DNA of 64,000 nucleotides from Coprinus comatus. Taxonomy: Eukaryota > Basidiomycota > Agaricomycetes > Agaricales > Agaricaceae. Of the stretch, positions 10,771 through 22,883 are shown in pieces. The notes beneath the pieces were generated by a model that worked only from the letters and a program-made list of their open reading frames with translations, was not told the origin of the DNA and did not search any database. Numbering within the stretch: the first letter of the stretch is position 1; each line of letters starts with the position of its first letter. Made by a program: the position numbers and the translations under genes. The DNA lies in NCBI GenBank assembly GCA_034638255.1, contig JAWPGT010000015.1, positions 186,001 through 250,000 on the forward strand. The letters run 5' to 3'.

Positions 10771-12869
10771 ATGGCTCTCAATCTCAATCTTCACGCCGTC
10801 GTACTTGCTGTTGGGCTTGCTGTTGTCTGGAGATTGAACATATATATTCAAAATCGAAAAGTCAATCCTAAAAGATTACCTCTACCACCAGGTCCAAAGG
10901 GGTATCCTATCATTGGAAGTTTACTGGAAATGCCAAACGTCAAAGCTTGGCTTGTATATGATGAATGGTCTAAGACTTATGGTGTGTAGTTCTACATTGT
11001 TAGCATGGTCTATCAACTGAACAGAGGGTTAGGTGATATGATATACTTTGAAGCTCTTGGAACACCATTCCTCATTCTTGGAAAACATGAACGAGCGTAT
11101 GATCTGTTTGAGAAACGTTCTTCTAATTACTCTGATCGCCCAAGGCTACCTATGATTCTGGAACTGTGAGTAAATATAAATATATTCTCTCGCCGTTTGA
11201 GAATGATTGATGTCGGTGAAGAATGGATTGGGGGTATAACATGGGATTTTTGCCTTACGGAGAATGGTGGCGTCGCCATCGTCGTGCAATTCATGACCAA
11301 TTTCATCCGAATATCGTACATAAGCACCAACCCGTTCAGGTAGAAGGTGCTCGTGCTTTCCTTCGTCGACTATTGGAGACACCAGATGACTTCATGGCTC
11401 ATATACGACTGTCAGTTAAAAGACCTTTTCTTCTTGTTTTATTTCTGATCACTTTTATACTGTCAATAGCTTGTTCGCATCGACAATAATGAAGTTGGCC
11501 TATGGTATCACGGTGAAAGAGATGAAGGATCCTTACATTGAAATGATTGAAGAAGCCCTTGCCGGTGTGGCTGAAGCTGCACTTCCTGGAGCATTTCTGG
11601 TTGATCTTATTCCTGCCATGAAACTTATTCCTAGTTGGTTCCCGGGTGCGACTTGGAAACGAAAAGCTGATCGGTGGAAATATATAAATAACCGTGTGGT
11701 TAGCATACCTTTTCAACAAGTCAAAGATGAAATGGCAGGTTTGAGATAATGTTTAACAAATTACATTAACTCATTGTCAATTTGATTTATAGGCAGCAGG
11801 AACGGCAATACCTTCAATAGCGACGTCCGTCATCGAAAAGTTACCACCTGAAGGTGCACCCAATCGTGCAGAGGAGGAAGAAATTGCTGCTGATACTTGT
11901 GCAATTTCTTATGCAGGTGCGTCATCCGCTACATCTTATACTACGACATAATGATATAACCATATTTCTTATTACTAACAGCCGGAGCTGATACTGTAAG
12001 CTCCATACAACATTGGTAACAAAACAAACTAATAAATTAACCCTGTTCAGACTCTATCAACAATTCAAAGTTTCTTCATGGCCATGACCATCTACCCCGA
12101 AGTTCAGAAGAAAGCTCGTGTTGAATTAGATGCTGTCCTAAGAGGGCGTTTACCAGAATTCAGTGATCGTCCAAATTTGCCCTATATTAATGCCATCGTT
12201 AAAGAGGCAATGAGGTGGCAAGTAGTTCTACCATTAGGTGAGTTCTCTAATTGGTACCAATGATATGGATATACCAGTTACCAATCTGCTCTCTCTGAAC
12301 AGCCTTCGTACATAAATGTAGTAGTGATGACGAGTACAACGGGTATTTTATTCCCAAGGGTACACTTGTGATGGGAAATTCATGGTATGTTCATACAACG
12401 ACCTATAAAAATATGAAAATGATACGAGAGGATTCTTAGGTCCATTCTCCATGATCCTGAGACTTATCCCGATCCTTTGACCTTCAATCCCGACCGTTTT
12501 ATTAAGGATGGCAAAATCAATCCTAAGGTCCGGGATCCTACTGTCGCTGCCTTTGGATACGGAAGGCGAATCTGCCCTGCGAGGTTCTTTGCCGATAATT
12601 CATTGTATACTATCATCGCGCATGTTCTATCCGTTTTTGAAATAGGTCCTGGCGTTGATGAAAATGGGAAAGAAATCGCTTTTAAACATGAAATGACTAA
12701 TGGATTGTTATCGTTCGTCGTTTCTTATGTTCATTGTGTATTGACGGGGTGACTTTCGTACTGACACTTGGGTTTTTTTAGATATCCCGTCCCTTTCCCG
12801 TGTAAGATTACACCGAGATCAAAAATGGCTGAGGACCTCATTCGGTTGAATACTGAGATATTGGATTGA
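10771..12869 (+). CDS. cytochrome P450 monooxygenase, left-arm copy
   Basis: Exons: 10771-10981, 11033-11165, 11222-11410, 11470-11734, 11793-11916, 11982-11995, 12051-12237, 12303-12384, 12440-12712, 12782-12869; total 1566 nt, 521 residues. The first eight exon lengths equal those of the P450 at 3045. Seen: hydrophobic N-terminal anchor, LPLPPGP hinge, WWRRHRR C-helix, AGADT I-helix, KEAMRW (ExxR), NPDRFI, and the haem loop FGYGRRICPA. In the haem loop the usual Gly two positions after the Cys is Ala; the right-arm copy has the same change. The fourth intron starts with GC (ATG then GCAGGT) and must be spliced as GC-AG to keep the frame. The gene is OrdA-like in appearance, substrate unknown, and probably works with the PhzF-like neighbour if the two form a pathway. 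Confidence 0.9.
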
Positions 12870-13920
12870 GTAAGAACACGCCTTGCCGTCAAATGGTTGC
12901 TTGTTTGCTATTAATCCTATCGTGTTGTATTTTTGATAATCAATACATGTACATATGTAGAACATTGGAATCTACTATTGTTATTTTTAAAATTGATTCA
13001 GTTAGTTTTGGATTTAATTTTGGATTTCTAATTAGACAACATTGAATCGATAGTTATTGAAAATAAAAATGAATGAATATAAGAAAGAACAAAGAAGAAA
13101 GAAAGAGAAAGAGAAAAGAAATAAGAAATAGGATAATAAAATAGGGTTGATAGAAGTTGAAAGGCGGGTGGGGGGATGCCTCAGCTATTGACCTCATTAA
13201 TCTCAGTCTAAGACCTTATTAACATGTTACAAAGTAGTCGAGGGGACTACTCTGTATGGGAAGTAAGTCGAAGGGACTACAACGGCGGGTCCTCCAGCTT
13301 TGGCTGATGGCACAGACAAGTGAAACGTTGTCCTCAGTCCCTGGATTCAGAAGATGACAGATAATCGGGAGGATTACCCACCAGACAACATCCTCCAGGC
13401 TTGATAGACTGCAGCCCCTGGATTTGACTCCAATGTGCTACCTACACTAAAAATGGTATCTAGAAGTTGAAAAGAGGAAGAAAGAAAAAAGGAAGAAAGA
13501 AAGAAAAGAGAGAGAAAAAGAGAGAGAAATATCTATGGGTAGATGATCAGCTGGTCAACACTTGAAACTCGAAGATTCAACCAACGTACAAGAAAAGAAA
13601 AAGAAATAAGGCTGCAATAGCGGAGATATACCGGTCATGTTCGTCATGGTGAGCGACTAGGCTGATTGGTGTATCAGCCATGATCATGGTAAATAAAGAG
13701 AAGAACGTACTCATTGTGGATATCCCCGTTGTGTTGTTTGCGATTTCCAAGTGCAAGCGGTCTATGACCCGACCAGAGTATGACTAGATTATATGTTAGC
13801 CAATGTCATGTCCGAGAAGGACCAAGTTACCATTCGATACATGAGCCACTAAGTTGACGCATAATTAGCTATGCTCGTTGAGATCGGGTGATGTGAGACT
13901 TACGACGCCACTAACAAACA
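12870..13920. other. non-coding block of left arm, purine-rich tracts
   Basis: No gene seen. It has two purine-rich tracts (about 13078-13135 and 13462-13530) and two similar short hairpin-like units near 13234-13280. It is matched in the right arm (about 37600-38610). Confidence 0.45.
13234..13280. repeat. pair of short hairpin-forming direct repeats
   Basis: At 13234-13250 GTAGTC and GACTAC flank a five-base loop (GAGGG). A close variant (GTAAGTCGAAGGGACTAC) follows at 13263-13280. Both are also present in the right arm (about 38204-38245). Function unknown. Confidence 0.4.
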
Positions 13921-13922
13921 CG

Positions 13923-14207
13923 TCAATGCCTGAACTTGAGTTGAACGTATGCAGTACACCAAAGTGTGGTGAACTTAAGCCAGTACCATATAATGGCAAA
14001 AGAAAACGCAGGGTACGACAATGGTGATAATGATGTATTTGGTTGTGTCGTTATCACCGCTATGTGGTTTGCGGTAACGAAGGTAACAAATTGGTGCAGG
14101 TACATGACTATCTGTGCATAGAAGTCGTAGCGATACGCTGAATTGGTGGTTAGATCCTGTGAGAAATGACGAGAACAAGCACGTACTGCTGATGTGTGGC
14201 ATGTCAC
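13923..14207 (-). other. possible small ORF conserved in both arms (94 aa)
   Basis: A 94-codon frame starting MTCHTSAVRACS with one hydrophobic stretch (SFAIIWYWLKF). The right-arm counterpart (37262-37555) has 97 codons: a 9-base in-frame insertion and a few substitutions, with start and stop kept. It lies downstream of the TATA box and 37-residue frame at 14480-14367, so it could be a later exon of that unit. No family recognised, and recent duplication alone could explain the conserved frame. Confidence 0.25.
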
Positions 14208-14366
14208 CGTATTGTGTATTGGAACGACCCGTGGAAAGGTTGAATCACATACAAAAATATGGGATCCACTGATTATCGGTTGACATTAGCTATGTTCGTT
14301 CCCAGAATGCTGAAGAACTTACTCAACATTGTCGATAAACAGACCGCGATGTGTGGAGGCATCAGG

Positions 14367-14525
14367 TCAACCATTCAATATCGAACAGTGAACGATACGC
14401 TCAGTGGTGTACCCAGGACGGGGCATCCGACGAGGTGAGAGTTGAGTGAAGAGAGACGAAGTGGGCGAAAGAAAGAACATTCGTGTGATGAGCGTTAGCC
14501 ATCCTGGACAGGGTTTATATACCCC
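14367..14525 (-). other. TATA-box unit with 37-aa frame, left-arm copy
   Basis: Reading the minus strand, a strong TATATAA element (about 14515-14521) is followed by an ATG at 14480 opening a 37-residue frame (MFFLSPTSSLFTQLSP at its start) that stops at 14367. The right arm has the same element and frame (36947-37101) with the peptide unchanged. This could be the first exon of a small gene or a non-coding transcript. Confidence 0.3.
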
Positions 14526-15188
14526 ACAGCAGCCCCTTTCCCAAAATGTCGAATAACATATGAGTCTATGACGCACTGACCAATTTTGAAACTCAGCCAT
14601 CGATCGATATTCGATGGACGCCCACGATACGCCCGAAATAAATGATTCACAGACTCCCTCAATAAGTTCATCTCTGGTATATAGGAGCAGTGGACCGGGC
14701 GAATGCAAAATGGCTGGACGCGCCACGCGTCTTAATTAGAATCACGTGACATGATCAAATATTAGACTCTGGAGAACAGCACATTCTTTAACTTATGTCT
14801 TATCATATTCCTAGTTCACCGTTCAACATTTAATTATGCTGTATGCAGTCGATAATGTACATCTGCCATCGTTCCTTTCTTAAAGTATCCGTACATTATC
14901 AGGGAGATTTGAGAAACAGACCTTTCACTCTTCCGTTGCTAAAGATCTAGAGAGAAATTAACGTATAATTTTCCGTAGTTGCAAGTAGTTTTTGTTGCAC
15001 CTTTATATGTAATCACATCCCAGAGTGATTTTTTTTAAATGATTCCGTCTGCGGTCTCTAGATAATAGATTGAGTAAGTGTTTGGTTATACCCCTGAATC
15101 CAAACAATCCAGTGATAACCGAGAAAAAGTTGGTCAAAGCCATCAATATATTTCTTCTGTGTCCTCCAGTTTAATACCCTGTACATCA

Positions 15189-18100
15189 TGTCGCTAGGAA
15201 AACGAAAGGAACGGGAAGAGCCCATTAAAGAAGGCGACGATTCTCATGGGTAAATCATTCCACACAACAACAAAAAAAACACAACTGTTATTAACGAAAT
15301 AAATTCCAGAGCGACATTATTTGTGTCAAATCTTCCATACCCAGCTACATCTGTGGATTTACAAACGCTTTTCTCGGATATTGCACCTGTACGGTCAGCG
15401 TTCGTGGTAACTGAACAGGGAACTGGAATTTCAAAAGGTGTTGGATATGTATCATTTGCTATGAAGGAGGATGCAGAGGCGGTATTTAATCAGGTTCAAA
15501 AAGAGGCTCTGTTACTGGCTGGGAGAAAATTGAGGGTTGATTGGGCTGATAGCAAGGTGTGTGTTCTTTCTCTTATATTCCTCATTTTCCAAGTACATTT
15601 CTGATTAGAGTCTGTTTTCGATGGTGAAAGTATAAAGTCAAGGACCCATCCGAGAAGAAAGAACCAAAACCTAGACCTGAATCTCATCACCCTGTTCAAC
15701 GAGGACCTCACGACCCAACTGCTATTCGTACTATCGTTATCTCTGGACTACCAAAAGCTATTGATTCAAATCAACTCTGGAAAAAAATTCGCAAGTATAA
15801 GGGTGCTGAAAAGGTCGAATGGCCACTTAAACTCGAAAATGGCACTGAAGACCCTTCGCTTGGTATGTTTCTATGTCAATATTTGCGTGTGTTCTGACTA
15901 TAGGCTGATGTACATTTATACTTGTTTAGCTCATGCTCTCTTTTCTACACCTGCTGCAGCCTCTGAAGCAGTTAACAAACTTCACGCACATGTATACAAA
16001 GGTTCATTGTTGTCAGTCACATTGAAAAAGCGTATGGAGAATCTTTCAAAAACGGCCTCAAAACAAAAAGACAAGGGTAAAGACGGCGAGAAAACGAGCT
16101 TTGCGCCTAGTCATGGAAGTCGGTTAATCGTTCGTAATTTACCTTGGAACATTACAGAGCAAGATCTACGAGCAATTTTCCTTCCATATGGACCCATCCA
16201 TTCAATACATATCCCAACTGCAACCCCACCTGTAAAGACGGAAGAGGAAGGAGAGAAGAATACCACAAAACCTGAACCTAAACCTCGTGCTAAAGGTTTC
16301 GCTTTCGTGTGGATGCTGAGTAAAAAGGATGCGGAAAGGGCAATTGAAGGATCTAATGGGAAGAAGGTGCGAGCTGGGACTGCACAGGAATTGGTCTCGG
16401 ATAAACAGAAACGGAAAAAGCAAAAGAGACTGGAAAAGAAGTTGAAGAATGCTGGGAAAGTCAAGAAAGAAGAGGGTGACGAAGAGAAGGAAGAGAAGGA
16501 GGAAGAGGAGGAAGAGGAAGCTGAAGAAGGAGCTGAAGAGGATGCAGCTAAGGCAGCAGCAGAAGAACGTATCATTGCTGTTGATTGGGCCCTCAGCAAA
16601 GATAAGTGGCAAGAGGAAAAGACAAAGATAGAGCAAAAGATGGCTGAAGATGTTGAAATGGCAGATGGGGGTAAGGATGATGGTGAGAGTGGTAGTGAAG
16701 ATGAAAGTGAAGATGATGAGGATAACATTGGTGTTCACTCCGAGGACAGTGACGAGGGTAGTGGTGCTTCAGATGAAGAGGATGATAGAGAAGAGCCTGT
16801 GAAGCCCCAGCTACCAGCACCGGAAGTTGGAACAACACTGTTTGTGAGAAATGTACCTTTCAACGCAACCGAGGATGAACTACGAACGCTGTAAGCTGAA
16901 TTTTACACTATCTCCAAAATCATACTAAATGATACTAGATTCCGGGCATATGGTCCCTTGCGTTACGCTCGCATAACTATGGATCCCGAGACAGGTCGAT
17001 CCCGTGGAACAGGGTTTGCTTGCTTCTGGAATATCGAAGATGCTAATAAGGTCGTCGAACAAAGTGATCTTTTACGACAACTGACGACCGGAAATGCGCC
17101 TACTACTGTAAGTTTCTGTTCCTGGTCTTATGAAATAAATCTAAAATAATATTATCCACAGACAGTTAAGAAAAATCCATTTGTACTGCCTTCCATCCTC
17201 ACCGCCGATCCTTCATCAAGTTTGGCACAATCTCTAGTGCTCCATGGGCGTACATTAGATGTTGTAAGAGCCGTCACTCGGGACCAAGCTACAAAACTGA
17301 GAGATGATGGCGAAAGAGCTAGACAAAAAGCTGACAAGCGGAACATGTACTTACTCAAGGAAGGAGGTTTGTCGCTTTCACTTCCTCGATATGAACCACC
17401 TCCCTAACTCTTACCTAGTAATCCTACCAAACTCTCCATTGGCACAAGACCTCATACCAGCAGAGGTTGAACGCCGAACAAACTCTTTCAATGCTCGTCG
17501 AGCGCTATTGAAATCAAATCCTTCTCTATTTATCTCTCGCACTCGATTGAGTGTACGACAAATTCCTACATTCGTGACTGAGAGAGTTTTGAAACGATTG
17601 GCGTTACATGCTGTTCGTGCTTTTAAGGATGAGGTCAAGGCAGGCACAAGGAAGGATTTAACCACTGATGAACTTGCGGATCCTCGACCAGCGCCTGAGG
17701 AGAAAGGAGCAGAAGAAGAAAAGTCTGGAAAGAAGCGTTTCACTGGTCGTGAAACTGGTGTTAAGCAAGCAAAAATTGTTCGACAACAAGAACGTGTGGA
17801 TCCATTGACTGGTAAAGGGAGAAGTAAAGGTTACGGTTTTGTCGAAATGCATAAACATTCCGACGCGTTACGTGTTTTGCGATGGACAAATTGTAATATC
17901 AGTATTGGACCGCTATTGGAAGAGTGGTATCAAGATGAAATGAAGGATTTATTGAAGGCTGAGAAAGCGAAGGATGTTAAGGAAAGGGATGATGCAAAGG
18001 TTAATAGGATGAAAGAGGAGATTGAGAATGGGCCTTCGAAAAAGGGAGGTAGAGTGAACTTAATTGTGGAGTTCTCGATTGAGAATGTGCAAGTTGTGCA

Positions 18101-18459
18101 AAGGCGCAGTGCTAAACAATCTGACGCTACAACTGTGAGTACTAAAACTATTGGAATTATTTATTCTTGTATTAACGAGAGGGTGTGCTTAGACACGAGA
18201 TTCTACAACCACAAAACCAACTCCTGACCATAAAAAGCGTAAAGCACGAAGTGAATCGCCTGAAAAAAGCGAAAAGATAGAAGAAGCGTCACCGAAAAAG
18301 AAAAGAAGACTTTCGGAGTCAAAACTTAAAACTGAAACCAAGTCGAAAGATAAGACGGAATCGAAACCAAAAGAAAAGAAAGATGCTACTCAATCTCTTG
18401 GTTCAATAATTGGCAGGAAACGTAAAGAAAGGAAGAGTGGAAAGAAGAGCAGTGGTTAA
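15189..18459 (+). CDS. NOP4: Nop4/RBM28-like nucleolar RNA-binding protein
   Basis: Multi-RRM protein; the Nop4 (yeast) / RBM28 (human) family acts in nucleolar 60S ribosome assembly. Exon 1 is 15189-15249 and exon 2 starts at 15310; later introns fall near 15556-15638, 15862-15929, 16892-16940, 17108-17161, 17368-17412 and 18136-18190. Seen in order: RRM1 (TLFVSNLPY with KGVGYVSF), a more divergent RRM2 (IRTIVISGLP), RRM3 (RLIVRNLPW with KGFAFVWM), a long acidic E/D-rich linker, RRM4 (TLFVRNVPF with RGTGFACF), then ARRALLKSNPSLFISRTRLS typical of this family, a further RRM-like part (KGYGFVEM), and a very basic Lys-rich tail ending KKSSG. All junctions keep frame. The gene lies inside the spacer of the inverted duplication and looks intact. 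Confidence 0.9.
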
Positions 18460-21400
18460 TTTGTTTTTTTTTTTTTTGCGCTGTATTTTCTGATTCTTGT
18501 TCTAATTATTCTTTTTGCTTTATGATGAATATCTGATGTACGTCTTTTCCAAAAAGTCTCTGTAAATTCGCTGTTCGCAAAAGAAAAAAAAAAAAAATGA
18601 CACGACGCGTCGGGTTGGGAGGGAATCTACATTGAGCTGAAGTACTGGAAAGGTTGTCCACATTTGGATGGACGAATACCAAGTACAGTGAGATCAGTAC
18701 GTCCTGAGTAGGTATAAACCCTGTCAACATGCTTCACAAATTCAAAACCGTCTCCTCGTACGCCACTTTGTACACCATAATAAACATCACTAATGACCGT
18801 TTGTCATGGCCTCCGATAGGCTGTATCTATATGTGCATCGAGTAGGTTCTATCAATCTATGTAAATAAATGGCTAATATATGCGTCAATTAGTGGTCTAG
18901 TGATCCTCGGAGTGATGACTCACTAGTACTCGCTGCTTCAATATGCACTAACGCACGGTCCATCAATGATACGCACAACAACGGGAGTGTTCACATCGTT
19001 GAAACGTTTACTGGAGATCACCGCGGCTCACATATCTACCAACTTAACACATCACCATCACTTACATATTGACGCATGTCAGTCCTACTCACTCGGACCT
19101 TCGTCACTGTTTATATGCACCTGAAAGTCGCAAGTCGCAGCCGTGAGATTCAAACTAACGAGTATATCCCCTTCGCCCATTTATACTGTGACCAGGTCTG
19201 ATATTTATGCCAATTTAGTGATATATTAGTTTCACCGCTGAGTAAAAACTTCATAAATTATTTTTCTTCTTGTGCGTCCCGCAGAATCTTTTACTTTGAA
19301 TCCATCCACTAATTGTTTGCCCCTAAATATAACTCCACCTTTCAAACTATAGTGTAGATCCACAGTTGCTCCATCTTTAAGCCGGAAAGTTCCAAGTTGG
19401 GTATTCTTATATATGTATCTGAAGGGCCGAGGACGAACTTCTTTTGGATCCCCTTTATAGTCTACAACCGCTATCTCACATGCAAGACATAATTTACTTT
19501 TCCCCTAGGAATTGCCCGGGTCCATCGATCATCATCGCAGGGTATCCTCTTCTTAGGTCCACCTCGAGTTCTGGAATGATGAATCCGAATTGGCGCCTAA
19601 ATATGATATAGTGTTTCATTCAACTTAAATGATTATTCCTCTGTAATGTTTAATGGCATGTTTGATATCCTAATATGCAATAATAGGCAAGTATAGCGGT
19701 ATTTTTCAGTAGTATTAATGAAACGAGATCTCCATCTTTAACATATTTCATTTATTATGCAAAGCTTCTGATAATACTGAATGCAATCAAACTGGGACCC
19801 GCAATAGCTATTGTTCAAAGTATGAGCCTTAACCATCCCGCACTGGGGAATGTCAGTGAGTGTATTTTGTTCTCTAGTAGTTCTAGTAGTGTATTAGTCT
19901 TGGTGTTAATAGTACGTATGTATACTAGGGACCTCTCACACGGGATATTTAACCTCCGAGCACTGAGCGGTATACTCTATTGATTTTGTTACGGAAATTT
20001 AATGACTCGGGCTTAAGCTTTTCTACTTTCCTTTGAATTGGGTCCGAGTCCGGTGATTTTCACAAGTTTGGTTTTTAATTAGTAGAAACTGTTTTTAGTG
20101 TATATTAGGGTAGGGACCTGTAAAGATTTTGATGGGGGTGCCACGCGAGTGGCAGCAGATTGCAGCCCTCCTAGCGTTTCAACGATCTTCAATCGGTCGG
20201 ATATGATTCTTTTCCGCGAGCACGTTTTTTTTTTTTTTTTGCTGACTTAGATAACGACTTTCACACAAGGTCTAGAGAATGGAAGCTTGCTTACCTTGAA
20301 ACCCGAAAATCCGTTTGAAAGTATAATATCTAGTTTGAACCAGATTTAGATGGCTATGCACTTGCAAGTTGCTGTGTATGATGATAAATGTATGTCCACC
20401 TTCGAAATCTAACTACATAAAATGATCAAATTAAACTTACCAAAAATAAAATATGGACGTTGACTGGGACCCCTCTTTTGTAACTAACCGTCGGCTTGTA
20501 CTACATGTGATTATCAGATAAACTTACATTATAAATGTTTCAACCGCAACTAAACATTCCGAAAGTCCCCCCCACCACACCACGTGCGAGTAACTGAAGA
20601 CTAGGTTCGGAACTATGCCATCGGTATTCGGTGAATAACCTATAAATAGGAATTTGTTCAATTCAGATCTCGTTTAATGTAATTTAATCCGAGTTTTAAG
20701 TTTACGAGGGAAACTATTGAAGTTTAAGTCTTGACAGACCATGTGCATATGTACCTGTTATACTTGCATCTGAAGCATGTCTATATATTTCTCCTTCATA
20801 CTGATTGTTTTTGAACAGAACTGTTTTTTTTTGTGGACGTTGGATAGATGGTTAACGGGGATAAAAATAGGCTGTCAGTGATTCAAAGACCAAGTACACA
20901 CAGCCTTCTTTATCCCCTTTTATTTATTACACATATTATTGCTCATAAGTTGCTTACCGCGTATCTTTAGGTTTAATAAGTTTGATGTAGGGCTACTACT
21001 ATCTGTACTTTGTTTTAATTGAAATGTGGGGGGAGGTGAGGTGAGATGACTCTATTTTGCTGTTAAAAGCGTTATCAAAGTTATTCAAAACAGTCATTTG
21101 GGTTAACGATTATTACTCTTGCTGAGTTGACTCGGGGTTACTGTACAAATATGAGTTTGTGTTATCACTGCGCCGCATATCAAAGGGTACTTGAAGTCGG
21201 GGCCCTTTTCGCTTCGTAGATTAGTACTAACAAATGGGAATGACTTTACAAAAAGGAACAAGAAAACCCTATTATACGGAAGGGTGTATGAGTCGGACTA
21301 TGATGCGTTCCCGGAACTCGAGCCCCGCCGATCCAAGTGATTGAGTTCTCAGTGCCAATGTTGGGACTCAGCTTATTATCATAGTTTATTCTGCCAGCGC

Positions 21401-21917
21401 TCGTCTTTTTTTGAGTTTCACCTCAGACTTGACTCGGATAGTTACTCAGGTGGCAATCGGCTCGGTGGAATCTGGATACTAGTGAGGAGTTGAGTTGGAC
21501 TGGAAATGATTTGACATGACTCCTTAGTCCGTCTCCGTTTCAACACAGTCAGGTGGTCCTGTTTAGTGTCATGACTTAGGATAGGTAAGATATCGATATA
21601 CCTTTATTGGTGTATGTGGTTTTGATTTATATTAGTATTAGTTTAGTTTCCGAGATCGACGAACGTAGTTGTTTCCCAATCCCCCCCGTGTTTAGACACT
21701 ATTGTTTATTTGGATCGTAGATATTTGGATCTGAGGAGATAACGGTTTTTTTTGGTCTTGTGAGTAATAATTATAACGAAAAGTATAAGTAGAATGGGAT
21801 GTTGAAGGGTATGATTCATTCAAATCTTTCTTTCTCTCAACTTCTTAGAGTTGCTCTCATCTCATCTTAACTTTTATTATTGTTTAACTTGCTTTATTAT
21901 TTCGAAATACAGAACTA
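18460..21917. other. gene-poor 3.4 kb intergenic region
   Basis: No complete gene found. It contains homopolymer T tracts (near 18463-18478, 18580-18597 on the A strand, 20226-20240), the end of NOP4, and the promoter of the GST gene at its right end. A minus-strand frame at 19232-19604 looks weakly protein-like and is listed separately. The remainder is AT-rich with no repeats of note. Confidence 0.45.
19232..19604 (-). pseudogene. possible exon remnant, unknown protein
   Basis: On the minus strand an open stretch of about 91 codons runs from 19504 to a TGA at 19234-19232 (CLACEIAVVDYKGD... LKDGATVDLHYSLKGG...) with no ATG. Just upstream, after a possible acceptor (ATATTTAG), another frame reads FGFIIPELEVDLRRGYP and stops near 19496. 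The two would join through a one-base frame change. Amino acid use looks protein-like, but no family is recognised; this may be a decayed gene or chance. Confidence 0.25.
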
Positions 21918-22843
21918 ATGTCGAGACAACATTATCAACAATCATCTCGCTCTCAACACTCTCCATATGGTGGAGGGTCGTATGCGAGTTCGTCGTCGTC
22001 GTCGGGTTCGGGGTCAGGTGGACCCCCTATTATAACTTTATATGATGTACCTGGTACAACACCTCAACCATGGGCACCTAACATTTGGCGAATTCGGTAA
22101 GTACAATTATTTCTAATAGAAAGAGAGAGTGAAGGTGTTGACATCCAATTCGTAGATTCATACTCAACTTCAAACGCCTACGTTATCAAACGATTTGGCT
22201 TGAGTTTCCCGATGTTGAAAGCACACTTCGATCAATTGGAGCACCACCGAGTTCAATACGTCCAGACGGTAGACCATTATACACACTCCCAGTTATTGTT
22301 GATCCAACAAGAAATCCAATGGCACCAGAAGTATTATCAAATACGAATATCATAGCAGAATATTTGGAATTTCGATATCCTGCTCATGAAGTATTTCCAA
22401 GTGGATCCAGGGCATTACAAACTATGTTTGTTCATTATATTCAAGAGGTTTTTGCGAAACCTTTGTTGCCTATTATGATTCCATTGAGTCATCAACAACT
22501 TCCTGAACGATCTCGTTCACATTTTCCCGGAGGACCTGGAGGGGGAGGAGCAGTAGGGTTGAGTGGACCACAGAGAGAACAGGCATGGTTGGCAGTTAGA
22601 GAACAATTTGATTTTCTAGCTATGATTCTTGATAAGAATTCTGGTGATGGAGAGGGTGATGGAGTGGTTGCGATGGGAAACCAAGTAACCTATGCTGATT
22701 TTGCGTTATGCTCAGTGTTAATTTGGATAGAGCGTATGGCAGCTCATGATGGGTGGTCCAGAATACGAACTTGGCATAATGGACGATGGGTAAGGTTATA
22801 TGAGCGGTGCCGAGAGTATATGGATGTAAATAACACGATGTAA
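21918..22843 (+). CDS. glutathione S-transferase-like protein
   Basis: Two exons (21918-22096, 22156-22843) encode about 288 residues. After a low-complexity Ser/Gly N-terminus comes the GST N-terminal thioredoxin-like domain: ITLYDVPGTTPQPWAPNIWR, then FILNFKRLRY, then YTLPVIVDP with the usual cis-Pro and NTNIIAEYLE. The C-terminal helical part includes FVHYIQEVFAKPLLPI, a Gly-rich insert and VTYADFALCSVLIW (the conserved Asp N-cap region). This arrangement is common in Agaricomycete GSTs. It acts presumably in the cytosol on electrophilic substrates; the exact class is not clear. It ends 40 bases before the next gene on the same strand. Confidence 0.85.
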
Positions 22844-22883
22844 TAATAATAATAATAATATTCCTTTTTCCTCTTATCATCAA

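Larger units (their letters stand above)
6254..14780 (+). repeat. left arm of large inverted duplication
   Basis: This segment is repeated in reverse orientation at about 36715-45026. Gene order (ORC5, PhzF, P450, non-coding block), introns and intergenic DNA all correspond, with scattered substitutions and small indels. The outer edge is sharp: similarity stops at 6254 on the left and 45026 on the right, at a shared TATAA. The inner edge is less clean; a short match (TCTGGAGAAC) can still be seen near 14768-14778 after an indel. The repeat spans coding and non-coding DNA alike, so it is a segmental duplication and not a gene-family resemblance. Confidence 0.9.

Noticed and set aside
16111..16838. 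Long minus-strand frames opposite NOP4
   Set aside because: They are antisense shadows of the Glu/Lys-rich NOP4 linker and encode low-complexity Ser/Leu/Phe runs.
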